DNA of 64,000 nt from NCBI GenBank assembly GCA_963732855.1, contig CAVTBB010000002.1:186001-250000 (forward strand). Reading direction: 5' to 3'. Made by a program: the position numbers and the translations under genes. Below the pieces are notes generated by a model. It did no database searches. It was not told the origin of the DNA and saw only the letters and a list, made by a program, of their open reading frames with translations. The DNA comes from DASXVU01 sp963732855. Lineage in GTDB: Archaea; Thermoplasmatota; Thermoplasmata; Methanomassiliicoccales; UBA472. Within the stretch, counting starts at the first letter, position 1, and the number at the start of each line of letters is the position of its first letter. Positions 18,374 through 27,297 of the stretch are shown piece after piece.

Positions 18374-19081
18374 TCAGATCATCTCCGATCCGGCGTGGAC
18401 GACGATCCCTTTGTTGGTGATCTCATAAGGGGTGATCTTCCTGGAGTGGGTCGTCCGCCTCATCTTGATTATTCGCAACGACAGCTGCATCTCACTCCTT
18501 TCGACACGGTCCACGTACCGAAGCGATATCACACCGTCGGCCACATATTCTACCAGCCCGTCCCTGGATGCCAGCGGGTTGTCGTCCCTGGTCTCCGCTG
18601 TCATCAGGCAGGTGGCGTTCGTCCTTTTAATCATCTGCGAGAGGTTGAACAGGTTGATCCTCCGCTCATGCTCATCCACGAACAGCATGTTCAGCAGCGA
18701 GACCGAATCGAACACGATGCGGGTCGCCCCGAACTTCGATATGAAATCGGGCAGTTCGCTCTTGATCCTGGATATCGTGGTCTTGGCGTCGCTCGGCTCC
18801 AGCTTCACGATCACCATCTTCTGTGCGTCGATCATCGGTTTGAGGTCCCAGCCATGCGACTTGGCATCCTCGATGATCGAGTTCTGGTCCTCTTCCAGAG
18901 AGATGTAGATCACTTTCTCCCCATTCGCCAATCCTTGATTGAGGAACTGCAGCCCGAACGTCGTCTTCCCCGTACCGAACGATCCCATGACCACGAACGT
19001 GTGCGACTTCGGGACGCCGCCCTCAAGGAGCTCGTCCAGTCCATCTATTCCGGTCTTTACTCGGTCCATTTGCTCACCCAA
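18374..19081 (-). CDS. KaiC-like RecA-superfamily ATPase
   Basis: 235 residues, one RecA/KaiC domain. It opens VKTGIDGLDELLEGGVPKSH, the canonical start of archaeal KaiC-like proteins, followed by an intact Walker A (GSFGTGKTT), the catalytic ISLEED pair and Walker B (RIVFDSVSLL). The C-terminus has the usual ALRYVDR/LRIIKMRRT-type segment. Family members are ATP-driven signalling scaffolds that contact response regulators and kinases. The ATG at 19081 overlaps the end of the second KaiC-like gene by 8 bases; ATG at 19069 (MDRVKTG) is an alternative start. The tandem arrangement suggests the two act together. Confidence 0.85.
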   Translation of the reverse strand: MGEQMDRVKTGIDGLDELLEGGVPKSHTFVVMGSFGTGKTTFGLQFLNQGLANGEKVIYISLEEDQNSIIEDAKSHGWDLKPMIDAQKMVIVKLEPSDAKTTISRIKSELPDFISKFGATRIVFDSVSLLNMLFVDEHERRINLFNLSQMIKRTNATCLMTAETRDDNPLASRDGLVEYVADGVISLRYVDRVERSEMQLSLRIIKMRRTTHSRKITPYEITNKGIVVHAGSEMI

Positions 19082-19919
19082 TCCTTTCTGTATCGATGAC
19101 CACTAGACCGCTCTGGGCGGTGACCATGGTCGCGAACCTGGCAATGCGCTCCCTGTCCAAGTGCGGCAGGATGCTCATGAACTTCTCCACGTATAGATAG
19201 CGCTGCCTCTTCGAAGATGAGACGAAACGGCTCCATTCGAAAACCAACGCTCCGTCCACCGAATCCATGATCATGCGCTGGAGCCGCTCGTCGATGATAT
19301 CCTTGGTCAGTAGTAGGTAAACCACTCCGCCCCATTTCTTGCTCACCCTCTGCATGCCTCGAAGCACCGCCACCAGGTCCCTTGGGTCGATCTTCTGGTT
19401 CAGAACCAGGTCGGTCAGGGAGTCGATGATCACCATGCTTTTGGGGGCGTTCTGATCGAGATAGTTGACCAACCCTTCAAGCACGCCTTCTTCGTCGCTC
19501 ACATTGGAGAACAGGGCGGACGACGTATCACCGGACCAGCTCTTTGGGACCAGGGTCTGCCTGAAGTATTTTGAGGAGAAATCTTTGAAGATCACGTTCT
19601 TTTCGAACGATTCATAGAAATCAAGATTGAAGGACATCTCGATCTCCTGGAGTATGTCCTCCTTGGACCTTGAGAATGTGATGTAATGTATCGATTCCGG
19701 CATCACCCGCCCCTTGACGCTATGGCCAAGGAAGAACTCGGCGGAATCGGGATTCTCTTTGATCAGCGATATCTTTGCTGCCGAGGTCAGCGCATATTCC
19801 TGCTGGCCTGCCCCCAGATCACCCAGGAGGAGGACCACCGAGCCAACGGGCATGCCTCCCCTGATTATACTGTCAAAATCAGCCACTCCCGTAGGAATCC
19901 GTTTCACTGGTGCATCCAT
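19074..19919 (-). CDS. KaiC-like protein with a degenerate Walker A motif
   Basis: 281 residues. The start VKRIPTGVADFDSIIRGGMPVGSV is the KaiC-family opening, but the P-loop reads GDLGAGQQEY: the lysine and Ser/Thr of GxxGxGK(S/T) are both replaced by Gln. Walker B-like SMVIIDSLTDLVL remains. ATP hydrolysis is therefore doubtful, and the protein probably serves as a regulatory or structural partner of the intact KaiC-like protein encoded immediately downstream, with which it overlaps by 8 bases. ATG at 19919 fits the family N-terminus. Confidence 0.8.
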   Translation of the reverse strand: MDAPVKRIPTGVADFDSIIRGGMPVGSVVLLLGDLGAGQQEYALTSAAKISLIKENPDSAEFFLGHSVKGRVMPESIHYITFSRSKEDILQEIEMSFNLDFYESFEKNVIFKDFSSKYFRQTLVPKSWSGDTSSALFSNVSDEEGVLEGLVNYLDQNAPKSMVIIDSLTDLVLNQKIDPRDLVAVLRGMQRVSKKWGGVVYLLLTKDIIDERLQRMIMDSVDGALVFEWSRFVSSSKRQRYLYVEKFMSILPHLDRERIARFATMVTAQSGLVVIDTERIG

Positions 19920-19999
19920 TGCCCTTCCATCCTATTCCATTATATTGTTACTTTGATTAAAAGGATTGTATCAGGCGCCAGATTTGAGATACTAGCGGA

Positions 20000-20467
20000 T
20001 CAGTTTAGCGCTCTGATCATTAGCCCGATGAGGTAGTCTGCCGCCAATCGCTTCACGGTCGGCCTGTCTCCCTCGAACATCATCCTTTCCGCCCATATGT
20101 TGTCACCATCATCGATGGCAAAATACACCAGGCCTACCGGCTTGCCCGGCCTTTCGCCGCTCGGACCGGCAATGCCGGTGACCGAGACTCCTATGCTCGA
20201 ATGGAACCGGTTCCTGACTCCAGAGGCCATCTCCAGTGCGCACTGCTCGCTCACCGCGCCCTGATATGTGATGGTCCCTTCCTTTACGCCTAGCATCTCG
20301 ACCTTCGAACGGTCACTATAACATACGACAGCGCCTAGAAAATATGCGGACGAACCTGGTTCATTGGTGATCAGATCGCTCGCCAGCCCGCCGGTGCATG
20401 ACTCAGCCAATGATACCGTCACACCCTTGGACCTAGCTATCTTCCCCAATTCCGCTTCCAGAGTCAT
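20000..20467 (-). CDS. pncC: Nicotinamide-nucleotide amidase (CinA C-terminal domain)
   Basis: 155 residues, the size of stand-alone CinA C-terminal (PncC) proteins, which deamidate NMN to nicotinate mononucleotide. Motifs: SLAESCTGGL near the N-terminus, GSSAYFLGAVVCYSDRSK in the active-site region, and VTGIAGPSG. Its start lies 35 bases inside the end of the upstream nadM gene, so the two are an operon with coupled translation. Both products handle NMN, which supports the amidase role. Confidence 0.85.
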   Translation of the reverse strand: MTLEAELGKIARSKGVTVSLAESCTGGLASDLITNEPGSSAYFLGAVVCYSDRSKVEMLGVKEGTITYQGAVSEQCALEMASGVRNRFHSSIGVSVTGIAGPSGERPGKPVGLVYFAIDDGDNIWAERMMFEGDRPTVKRLAADYLIGLMIRALN

Positions 20468-21014
20468 CTTCCACCTTCCTCCTTAGATTCGGGGTCAGGT
20501 CCCGGATTCGGTTTACTCCGTCGATATCGTCGATCACCTTGGCCACCGCCGGCGGGACCAGGTCCCTCCATTCCTCACCCATAGACATCCTGCGCCTGAT
20601 CGCCGTTCCAGAGTATATTTCCCGGTTGAACATGGGAGAATCATGGATCTCGTATCCCGATTCGGAGAATAGCCTCCGGGTCAGATTGTTGTTGGTGAAG
20701 ACAACCTCGAAGGGCGGCACGAGGGAGACCACATGAGAGACCCAAACAGCATAGCGGTTGATGTCCACGATCGGCACCAGGAAATACTCTTTAAGCCCCT
20801 CGTCCTTGAGAGCGCGGGAGATCATCAGATGCCTCTCCCCGGCGGTGAAAGGGTTCTCGTAGGTATGGGAATACTGAGCGCTGCCGATGCCGATTATCAG
20901 CGAGTCGCATTTCTTAGCTATTGATCGCACCACCTCCAGATGTCCCTTATGGAAAGGCTGGAAGCGCCCAATCAGCAGGCAATTCGAGAAATGCTCCTGT
21001 ACGTCCATTTTCAT
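20433..21014 (-). CDS. nadM: Nicotinamide-nucleotide adenylyltransferase (archaeal NadM)
   Basis: 193 residues from the ATG at 21014. The nucleotidyltransferase fold shows GRFQPFHKGH (HxGH) at the N-terminus and YSGTAIRRRM (ISGTxxR) near the C-terminus, both characteristic of archaeal NMNATs, which make NAD from NMN and ATP. The last about 25 residues (LRRKVEDDSGSGIGEDS) extend past the usual end because the gene overlaps pncC by 35 bases. A TTG at 21020 is an alternative start. Confidence 0.92.
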   Translation of the reverse strand: MKMDVQEHFSNCLLIGRFQPFHKGHLEVVRSIAKKCDSLIIGIGSAQYSHTYENPFTAGERHLMISRALKDEGLKEYFLVPIVDINRYAVWVSHVVSLVPPFEVVFTNNNLTRRLFSESGYEIHDSPMFNREIYSGTAIRRRMSMGEEWRDLVPPAVAKVIDDIDGVNRIRDLTPNLRRKVEDDSGSGIGEDS

Positions 21015-21162
21015 GACCAACTTCTTTAATGGCTAAATGGCTATAAGAATCCTGAGCCTTCGGGACGCAGCCAATGCCCGTTTCTGATTAGTTGATTATT
21101 TGATAACTCAATTAATCCACAATGATTATCAATAATGATAATAGTACTTTAATTTGTCAGGA

Positions 21163-21175
21163 TGGTTTATATCTC
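21163..21175 (+). promoter_or_regulatory. TATA-like element of the archaellin-like gene
   Basis: GGTTTATATCTCA lies about 25-35 bases before the ATG at 21197, so the transcript would be leaderless or nearly so. Confidence 0.5.
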
Positions 21176-21196
21176 ATAAATCCGGATTTGATAATC

Positions 21197-21742
21197 ATGA
21201 CGAAGGCGTTTTATAACAAGAGGGGAGAAATGGCGACCGGGTCTATGATCATCATCATAGCCTCGATCTTAACATCCGGGGCCGCTGGCACGGCTATCCT
21301 AGGCTCGGTACAGACATCCGGTGACCAGGCGACCGCTGTGGTTGATGACACCATCCGGAACCTCTGCGACGGCCTCATTGTCGTGGACGCCACGGGTCAC
21401 TATGCGATCAATGATCTCACGGAACTTCAATTTATGATGAAACTGTCACCAGGCAGCAATCCGATCGATCTCACCAAGGTTGTCGTCTTCGTGACGACGG
21501 AGAGAGGCGAGACTCCCTACCTGTTCGAGAACAGCACCCACATCTTCTCCACCGAGATCTTCGCTGGCACCAATTCTAGCTACGTCCACCGGGGGGAGTT
21601 GCTGATGCTGTCGATACCGGACCTGAACATACCCGCAGGGGATGATGTCATCGTCAAGTTGGTCCCGGAAATGGGTCAGATATTAACGATGAGGTTCACA
21701 GTACCGGAAAGCCTGGGCAATGAGTTCGCGGTCCTGATGTGA
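21197..21742 (+). CDS. Archaellin/type IV pilin-like protein with class III signal peptide
   Basis: 181 residues from the ATG at 21197, chosen because it gives a short prepilin leader (MTKAFYNKRG) ending in the basic KRG cleavage site of FlaK/PibD peptidases. The mature N-terminus EMATGSMIIIIASILTSG is the hydrophobic assembly helix. The remainder (DLTKVVVFVTTERGETPYLF and further beta-rich segments) resembles the outer domain of archaellins. No other fla/arl or pil genes are near, so it is an orphan structural subunit. An upstream in-frame extension of 25 codons is open but lies over the promoter. Confidence 0.75.
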   Translation: MTKAFYNKRGEMATGSMIIIIASILTSGAAGTAILGSVQTSGDQATAVVDDTIRNLCDGLIVVDATGHYAINDLTELQFMMKLSPGSNPIDLTKVVVFVTTERGETPYLFENSTHIFSTEIFAGTNSSYVHRGELLMLSIPDLNIPAGDDVIVKLVPEMGQILTMRFTVPESLGNEFAVLM

Positions 21743-21768
21743 TCGCTGGACCGGTGCTTTCGTCTAGA

Positions 21769-21800
21769 ATGAACCCCCCCTGGGGGCCATTCGATTTTTC
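21769..21800 (+). terminator. GC-rich hairpin with T-tract
   Basis: GAATG and CATTC flank CCCCC/GGGGG in a compact hairpin, followed by GATTTTTCTAATATTT. It lies about 27 bases after the archaellin-like stop. Confidence 0.65.
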
Positions 21801-22108
21801 TAATATTTCTGATCAAGTGGCAATTGATCAAATTCATATGCGCTGAATCCACATGATATACGCGATCATTCGCAGACCTTGCAGCTGACCCCGGGTTGAT
21901 GTCACTGAGGATTGGTCATTATTCAGACCCCCTGGGGAACGAATGAGCTCATTGTTGCTATCCATTTCCTAATCGACCTGTTTGAAAGGCTCCAGCGAGG
22001 CTTCCATTGTCCTTACAACTGTCACAGGAAGGGATCAGTATTAGCCTTCAAAAGAACATATATGAAAATCTGGAAAATAAAAATGGAAAAGAAATGGGTT
22101 TTTAGCGT
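21801..22108. other. Intergenic region
   Basis: About 300 bases between the archaellin terminator and the convergent lonB stop. A 66-codon open frame here lacks any support. Nothing else is recognised. Confidence 0.35.
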
Positions 22109-24076
22109 TTAGAGCAGTTGGGGCTTCACGCTGATGACCGGAGCGCTGTGCTCCAGAAGTTCTGCCAGCTTCTTGAGCAGGCTTTCCTTCTTGATGCCGC
22201 CGACCAGCGCATACTTGAGCACCTCTCCCATGTTCGACACCGGGATGATCTCGATCTTCCCTACGTAGCGCTCCTCGAGTACGATGTCGTTCATGTTGGC
22301 GCGCGGGATTAGCACCCTCTTGATCCCCGACTCGGCGGCCGCTTCGATCTTGGCGGTCACGCCACCGACTGGGAGCACCTGCCCCCGGACACTGAGGCTT
22401 CCAGTCATCGCTACCGTCTGGTCCACCGGCACCTCTTCCAGGGCCGATATCACCGCGGTCGCGACGGATATGGAAGCGCTGTCACCCTCGACACCCTCAT
22501 AAGTTCCGATGAACTGTATGTGGACGTCGTGGTTGTAGATATCTTCACCAGTATACTTCTTGATCAGCGCCGAGACGTTCTCCACGGCCTCTTTGGCGAT
22601 CTCGCCGAGCTTACCGGTGGCGATGATCTTTCCGGCGTTCTTGATCTGTGCCGGAGTGACCTCAGCAACGATCGGCAGCACCACGCCCGACATCTCAGTC
22701 ATGCTGGAGCCGGAGTTCAGGGCGGCAAGCCCGTTGACGACCCCGACCAGGTCCCCTTCGACGTTGAAGCTCTTGTAGTCCTTCCTCGCCTGGATGTACC
22801 GGTCGACGATCTGCTGCTCAAGACTGCGGGCGATCCTCTTGGCGCTGAACACATGCTGCTGAGTGACGACAGGCTTGTTCTCTTCCCGGGCGATATCCCC
22901 GGAAACGCGGATCAAGCCGCCGAGCTCCCTCAGCCTTAATGTGAGCTGCCCACGCCTTCCGGCGCGTCTTTGTGCTTCTTTGATGATCTCGGCCACGGCC
23001 TTCCTGTCGAAGTGCGGGATCTTCTTGTCCTTGGCCACTTCCTGGGCCACGAACCGGACCAGCTTCTTGCGGTTCTCCTCGGTGTCGTCCATCGTGGACC
23101 GCATGTACACCTCGTATCCGTAACCGCGTATCCTGGACCTCAGCGCCGGGTGCATTCCCTGTATGGCATCCATGTTGCCCGCGCATACCAGGATGAAGTC
23201 GCATGGAACTGGCTCGCTCTTTACCATTGCACCGGAAGAGCGCTCGCTCTGCCCGGTGATGGAGAACTTGCCCTCCTGCAACGCCGTTAGGAGTGATTGC
23301 TGCGATTCCATCCTCAGCATGTTTATCTCATCGATGAACAGAACGCCCTTGGACGCCTTGTGTATCGCGCCGACCTCCAGCCTCTCGTGGGCCGGGGTCT
23401 CAAGGCCTCCGCTCTGGAAGGGATCATGCTTCACATCCCCCAGCAGCGATCCTGCATGCGCCCCGGTGGCATCGATGAAAGGAGCTGTGTCCCTATCATC
23501 ATGTGTGACCAGCAACTTCGGCACCATGTAAGTTTCTTGCCTGTTGCCCGTATAGCGCATCATGAAGAATATGATCGCAGCCGCGATTATTCCTATCAGT
23601 ATTATGTTCAGATCACGCGGCTCATTGACGATATAGAGCACGAACGTCAATGCCAAGATCATGAAAACAATGATCGTGACCATGGAGGATTTCTGTGCCT
23701 TCCGCTGCATGGCCTCGCGCTTCTGAGCTTGGACGATCTCCCTTCCCTTACCGGCCGGGACCACCCGGATCTTCGGCTCGTTGGAATCGTCTGGGTTATG
23801 ATATGCCACAACATCCTGGAGCTCACTCTTCGGCAGATACTCCGTCATTGATTTCGCGAGCATCGACTTTCCAGTACCTGGCTCCCCGATCAGCATCACG
23901 TGACGCTTCTGTTCGGCAGCCTTCTTGACCACTTCAACAGCTGCCTCCTGACCGATGACCTGCTCGGCAAGCTTGTCCGGAATCTTGATGTCCGCTGTGG
24001 TGGTGAAATCCTGCGTCTCTATCCACGTCTCTGCATCGGGAAGATTCGCTATTTCTTTTGGGTTCTCTTCAACCAT
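22109..24076 (-). CDS. lonB: Archaeal membrane-bound Lon protease
   Basis: 655 residues, the usual LonB length. The AAA+ module has Walker A GEPGTGKS and Walker B VLFIDEINML. Two hydrophobic helices inserted after the Walker A region (TIIVFMILALTFVLYIV and IILIGIIAAAIIFFMM) anchor it to the membrane, as in all LonB. The C-terminal protease domain has the catalytic Ser in GDSASIS and the Lys in GGVTAKIEAA. It degrades unfolded and membrane-associated proteins. A TATA box sits about 45 bases before the start codon. It stands alone, divergent from hel308. Confidence 0.95.
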   Translation of the reverse strand: MVEENPKEIANLPDAETWIETQDFTTTADIKIPDKLAEQVIGQEAAVEVVKKAAEQKRHVMLIGEPGTGKSMLAKSMTEYLPKSELQDVVAYHNPDDSNEPKIRVVPAGKGREIVQAQKREAMQRKAQKSSMVTIIVFMILALTFVLYIVNEPRDLNIILIGIIAAAIIFFMMRYTGNRQETYMVPKLLVTHDDRDTAPFIDATGAHAGSLLGDVKHDPFQSGGLETPAHERLEVGAIHKASKGVLFIDEINMLRMESQQSLLTALQEGKFSITGQSERSSGAMVKSEPVPCDFILVCAGNMDAIQGMHPALRSRIRGYGYEVYMRSTMDDTEENRKKLVRFVAQEVAKDKKIPHFDRKAVAEIIKEAQRRAGRRGQLTLRLRELGGLIRVSGDIAREENKPVVTQQHVFSAKRIARSLEQQIVDRYIQARKDYKSFNVEGDLVGVVNGLAALNSGSSMTEMSGVVLPIVAEVTPAQIKNAGKIIATGKLGEIAKEAVENVSALIKKYTGEDIYNHDVHIQFIGTYEGVEGDSASISVATAVISALEEVPVDQTVAMTGSLSVRGQVLPVGGVTAKIEAAAESGIKRVLIPRANMNDIVLEERYVGKIEIIPVSNMGEVLKYALVGGIKKESLLKKLAELLEHSAPVISVKPQLL

Positions 24077-24115
24077 ACTACACCGGCTTCCAAATTCATC
24101 CCATATCAGCGCTGC

Positions 24116-24123
24116 TATATAAA
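24116..24123 (-). promoter_or_regulatory. TATA box of lonB
   Basis: On the minus strand TTTATATA lies 40 bases before the lonB ATG at 24076, predicting a start near 24094 and a short leader. Confidence 0.65.
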
Positions 24124-24304
24124 GCTATTTTAAAAAATACTCACCCTGTGAGACCATCCAGCATGCCTTCCTAGATGTTTGGCCGACTCATTTGGAAAAG
24201 GTGTCGGAGCTCCCCAGAATTTCTTGGACGAATGCTCCAATCGACAACGCTTTATGCTGGGCATCCCTTGTGAAAGGACAAGCCAAAGGGGACCGAACGA
24301 CCAC

Positions 24305-26521
24305 ATGCACGTCAAGGACTTAGAACTTCCCGCAGGGGTCATTGAGATCCTGGAAAAGGATGGGATAACCGAGCTGTACCCGCCCCAAGCGGAGGCGGCC
24401 CCGGTGGCGATCGCAGGGAAGAACCTTGTGCTAGCCGTGCCCACGGCATCGGGAAAATCATTGATCGCTTACCTGGCCGCAACGAAGCACGTACTGGAAC
24501 GCCATGGCAAGGTCCTGTATATTGTACCATTGAGGGCGCTGGCGACGGAGAAATATGAAGACCTGAGGAAGTTCGAGCCTCTCGGGATCAAGGTGGGCAT
24601 CTCCGTGGGCGACTTCGATTCGCCCGATTCAAAACTTCAGTCTTATGACGTCATCGTCGCCACCTCGGAGAAAGCGGATTCTTTGCTTAGGCACCAGTCT
24701 GATTGGCTCAGGGAGGTGACGCTCGTCGTTGCAGACGAGGTCCATCTGATCAACGACCCCGACCGGGGCCCAACCCTCGAAGTCACCCTGGCAAAGTTCA
24801 AACGGTTCAGTAATGACCTGCAGATCATCGCTTTGTCAGCAACGGTCAATAACTCCCGTGAGCTGGCCGAGTGGCTTGGTGCGGTGCACATCGCCAATCG
24901 GTGGAGGCCGGTCAAGCTTAAAGAAGGAGTATACCTGGATGGGGCGGTCCGGTTCATTGACAACAGCACTCGTAAGATCGTTTTCGAGGAGGACCCAGTA
25001 TGGAGCCTGGTCAAGGATGCCATCAAGGAAGGCGGTCAGGCGCTCGTTTTCGTCAACACCCGCAAATCGACAGAATCACTGGCGGTCAAGTTCTCGAAGC
25101 TCACCAAAGACCTCTCTGGCGGGGTGGAGATGGATCAGGAGACCGAAAGGATGATCGACGGCGATGGTGAGCACACCTCCGTCGGACGCACACTAAAATC
25201 ATGCGTCAAGAAGGGCATTGCCTTCCACAATGCCGGCCTTACCAACGAACAACGGCGGATGGTGGAAGGCTCGTTCAAGAAGGGAAAGATCAAATGCATC
25301 ATTGCCACGCCCACGCTGGCCGCGGGGATCAATCTGCCCGCCCGACGGGTAATCATCCGTGACGTCTACCGATTCGATAACGGCATGAACGTTCCGATCC
25401 CCGTAATGGAGATTAAGCAGATGTGCGGTCGCGCGGGCCGGCCGAGGTATGATCCCTATGGCGAGGCCATCCTTCTGGCGAAGTCGGAGGATGAGCTGAC
25501 CTTCCTGAGGGACACCTATCTTCTGGGTGAGCCGGAAGACATCATTTCCAAACTGAGCAATGAAGCGGTGATGCGAAGCCATGTGCTCTCCACCATTGCC
25601 AGCGGGACCGCCACCAGCTGGGAGGGCCTGATGGACTTCCTTGGTTCCACTTTCTTCGCCCACCAAGCCAATATCGTCGGCATCGAGGAGGCGGCGACGA
25701 ACATCCTGGAGTTCCTAGAAAAGGAAGGGATGATCAAGAACGGCCCGGACCAGACGTTCAAGGCCACCTTCTTCGGACGACGCGTCTCCGATCTGTATAT
25801 CGACCCGATGTCGGCGGTGCGCATGCGCCAGGCATTGGAGAAGTACAAATCGGGGAAGGAATTCGGATTGCTGCACGCGGTCTGCTCGACGCCGGACATG
25901 AAGACCATGTTCATCCGGCGCAACGACAAGGAATGGCTCGAGGACCTGATCATGAAGCGGGAAGGGGAGCTGGTATTCGACCCGCCTGAGGACGACGAGA
26001 CCGAATACGAGTTCTTCCTGGCTGAACTGAAGACCGCCTCCATCCTTGAGGATTGGACTCTCGAGATCGAGGAGGACAAGATACTAGACAGGCTAGGCAT
26101 CGGTCCGGGCGACCTGAGGAACAAGACCGAGATCGGGGAGTGGCTGCTTTATTCCATGCGCGAGATGTCCAATATTTTCAACAAGGATGCCTACCCGCCG
26201 TTGACCGAGCTCATGACCCGGCTTCATTATGGCGTCAAGCCGGAACTGCTTGACCTGGTGAAGCTTAAGGGGGTCGGTAGGATCCGGGCTCGCTCCCTTT
26301 TCCGGAGGGGCTTCACCTCGCTCGAGGCTCTGCGCCAGGCAGAGATCGGACAGATATCCCGGGTCATCGGGATAAGCGACGTTCTGGCAGGGAGCATCAA
26401 GAAGCAAGTAGGTGCCCCTACCAAGGCACCGTTGGGACCTCTTCAGCCGGACAGCTCCGAGGAACAGGAGACGCGGAAGAAAGGAAAGGACCGGGGCCAG
26501 AGCAGCCTTCTGGATTTCTAG
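24305..26521 (+). CDS. hel308: Hel308-type Ski2-like DNA helicase
   Basis: 738 residues from the ATG at 24305. This start was chosen because it follows a TATA-like TTTATG (about 24250) by a normal distance and begins MHVKDLELP, the family N-terminus; the frame is open 42 codons further upstream. Motifs: Q motif YPPQAEAA, motif I PTASGKS, Ia PLRALATEKY, II DEVH, III LSATV, and VI QMCGRAGRPRYD. C-terminal winged-helix, ratchet and helix-hairpin-helix parts follow (LKGVGRIRARSLF). Hel308 unwinds lagging strands at stalled forks. The end QSSLLDF resembles a PIP-like PCNA-binding tail. It overlaps the convergent KaiC-like gene by 4 bases. Confidence 0.92.
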   Translation: MHVKDLELPAGVIEILEKDGITELYPPQAEAAPVAIAGKNLVLAVPTASGKSLIAYLAATKHVLERHGKVLYIVPLRALATEKYEDLRKFEPLGIKVGISVGDFDSPDSKLQSYDVIVATSEKADSLLRHQSDWLREVTLVVADEVHLINDPDRGPTLEVTLAKFKRFSNDLQIIALSATVNNSRELAEWLGAVHIANRWRPVKLKEGVYLDGAVRFIDNSTRKIVFEEDPVWSLVKDAIKEGGQALVFVNTRKSTESLAVKFSKLTKDLSGGVEMDQETERMIDGDGEHTSVGRTLKSCVKKGIAFHNAGLTNEQRRMVEGSFKKGKIKCIIATPTLAAGINLPARRVIIRDVYRFDNGMNVPIPVMEIKQMCGRAGRPRYDPYGEAILLAKSEDELTFLRDTYLLGEPEDIISKLSNEAVMRSHVLSTIASGTATSWEGLMDFLGSTFFAHQANIVGIEEAATNILEFLEKEGMIKNGPDQTFKATFFGRRVSDLYIDPMSAVRMRQALEKYKSGKEFGLLHAVCSTPDMKTMFIRRNDKEWLEDLIMKREGELVFDPPEDDETEYEFFLAELKTASILEDWTLEIEEDKILDRLGIGPGDLRNKTEIGEWLLYSMREMSNIFNKDAYPPLTELMTRLHYGVKPELLDLVKLKGVGRIRARSLFRRGFTSLEALRQAEIGQISRVIGISDVLAGSIKKQVGAPTKAPLGPLQPDSSEEQETRKKGKDRGQSSLLDF

Positions 26522-27222
26522 AGGTCGCTGATGGCCCGAGTTATGAAAAAGCTGGCGTCCTTGTAATAGAACGAGTAGTAGCTGCTCGAATGGTCGGTCT
26601 CCCTCAGTTTTACGACCCGCAGCCGCCTTTGTACGTCGGTCTCCCCGACATCCACCATCTTGAGGTGGATTATTCCGTCGGACAGGAAGTCTGTCTCCTC
26701 CCCACCGTAGTACTGGTAAATGCCTACGGGCATCTCGGAGATCAGTATAGTGGTTATGCTCAGGGAGCGCAGCCATTCGAACATCCGGAAGATGTCCTCC
26801 CGGGGACGCTGGAACTGCGAGATCAAGGAGAGCGCCCCCAGAGAATCGATCACCAGCATGTCATATCTCATCCGTTTGCGGGTCTCCTCGATCGCGAACT
26901 TGAAAGTGTCGAGCCAGTTGGCCCCTTCCGTCTTCATGCGCAGCTCACCCAGATCCAGGATGTCCAGGTTCGCTTTGAGTTTGCCGTCGAAACCGAGACC
27001 GCGCATCTGCCGCATCAGACTGTCCCTTGACTGCTCCAGCGAAACGTACAGGCCGGGTACCGCGTCATGTTTAGCATTGGCGTAAAGAATGTAATATGCC
27101 AGGGATGATTTCATCACTCCAGCGGTTCCAGACAGGAGCACTATGCTCCCATCGGGGATGCCGCCACCCATGTTCTCGTCCAATCCGTGAACGTGCGTCC
27201 TGTATCTCGGCCTTTGGTCCAT
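26518..27222 (-). CDS. KaiC-like RecA-superfamily ATPase
   Basis: 234 residues. It opens YRTHVHGLDENMGGGIPDGS, has a variant P-loop SGTAGVMKSS (Met in place of the Gly before Lys, Lys and Ser kept), YVSLEQS, and Walker B MLVIDSLGALSL. This is the third KaiC-like gene in the window and the most divergent. Family members serve as ATP-dependent signalling hubs in archaea. It overlaps the end of hel308 tail-to-tail by 4 bases, and thrC lies 75 bases upstream on the same strand. The exact role is unknown. Confidence 0.8.
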   Translation of the reverse strand: MDQRPRYRTHVHGLDENMGGGIPDGSIVLLSGTAGVMKSSLAYYILYANAKHDAVPGLYVSLEQSRDSLMRQMRGLGFDGKLKANLDILDLGELRMKTEGANWLDTFKFAIEETRKRMRYDMLVIDSLGALSLISQFQRPREDIFRMFEWLRSLSITTILISEMPVGIYQYYGGEETDFLSDGIIHLKMVDVGETDVQRRLRVVKLRETDHSSSYYSFYYKDASFFITRAISDL

Positions 27223-27297
27223 GCAATCCCGATGTGACCATTATCCGCTATAAGGATAATAGATTTGTTACCCCACCGAGGATTTGATTCCTGGATG

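Noticed and set aside
24179..24304. Upstream extension of hel308
   Set aside because: It covers the likely promoter and has no resemblance to the helicase N-terminus.
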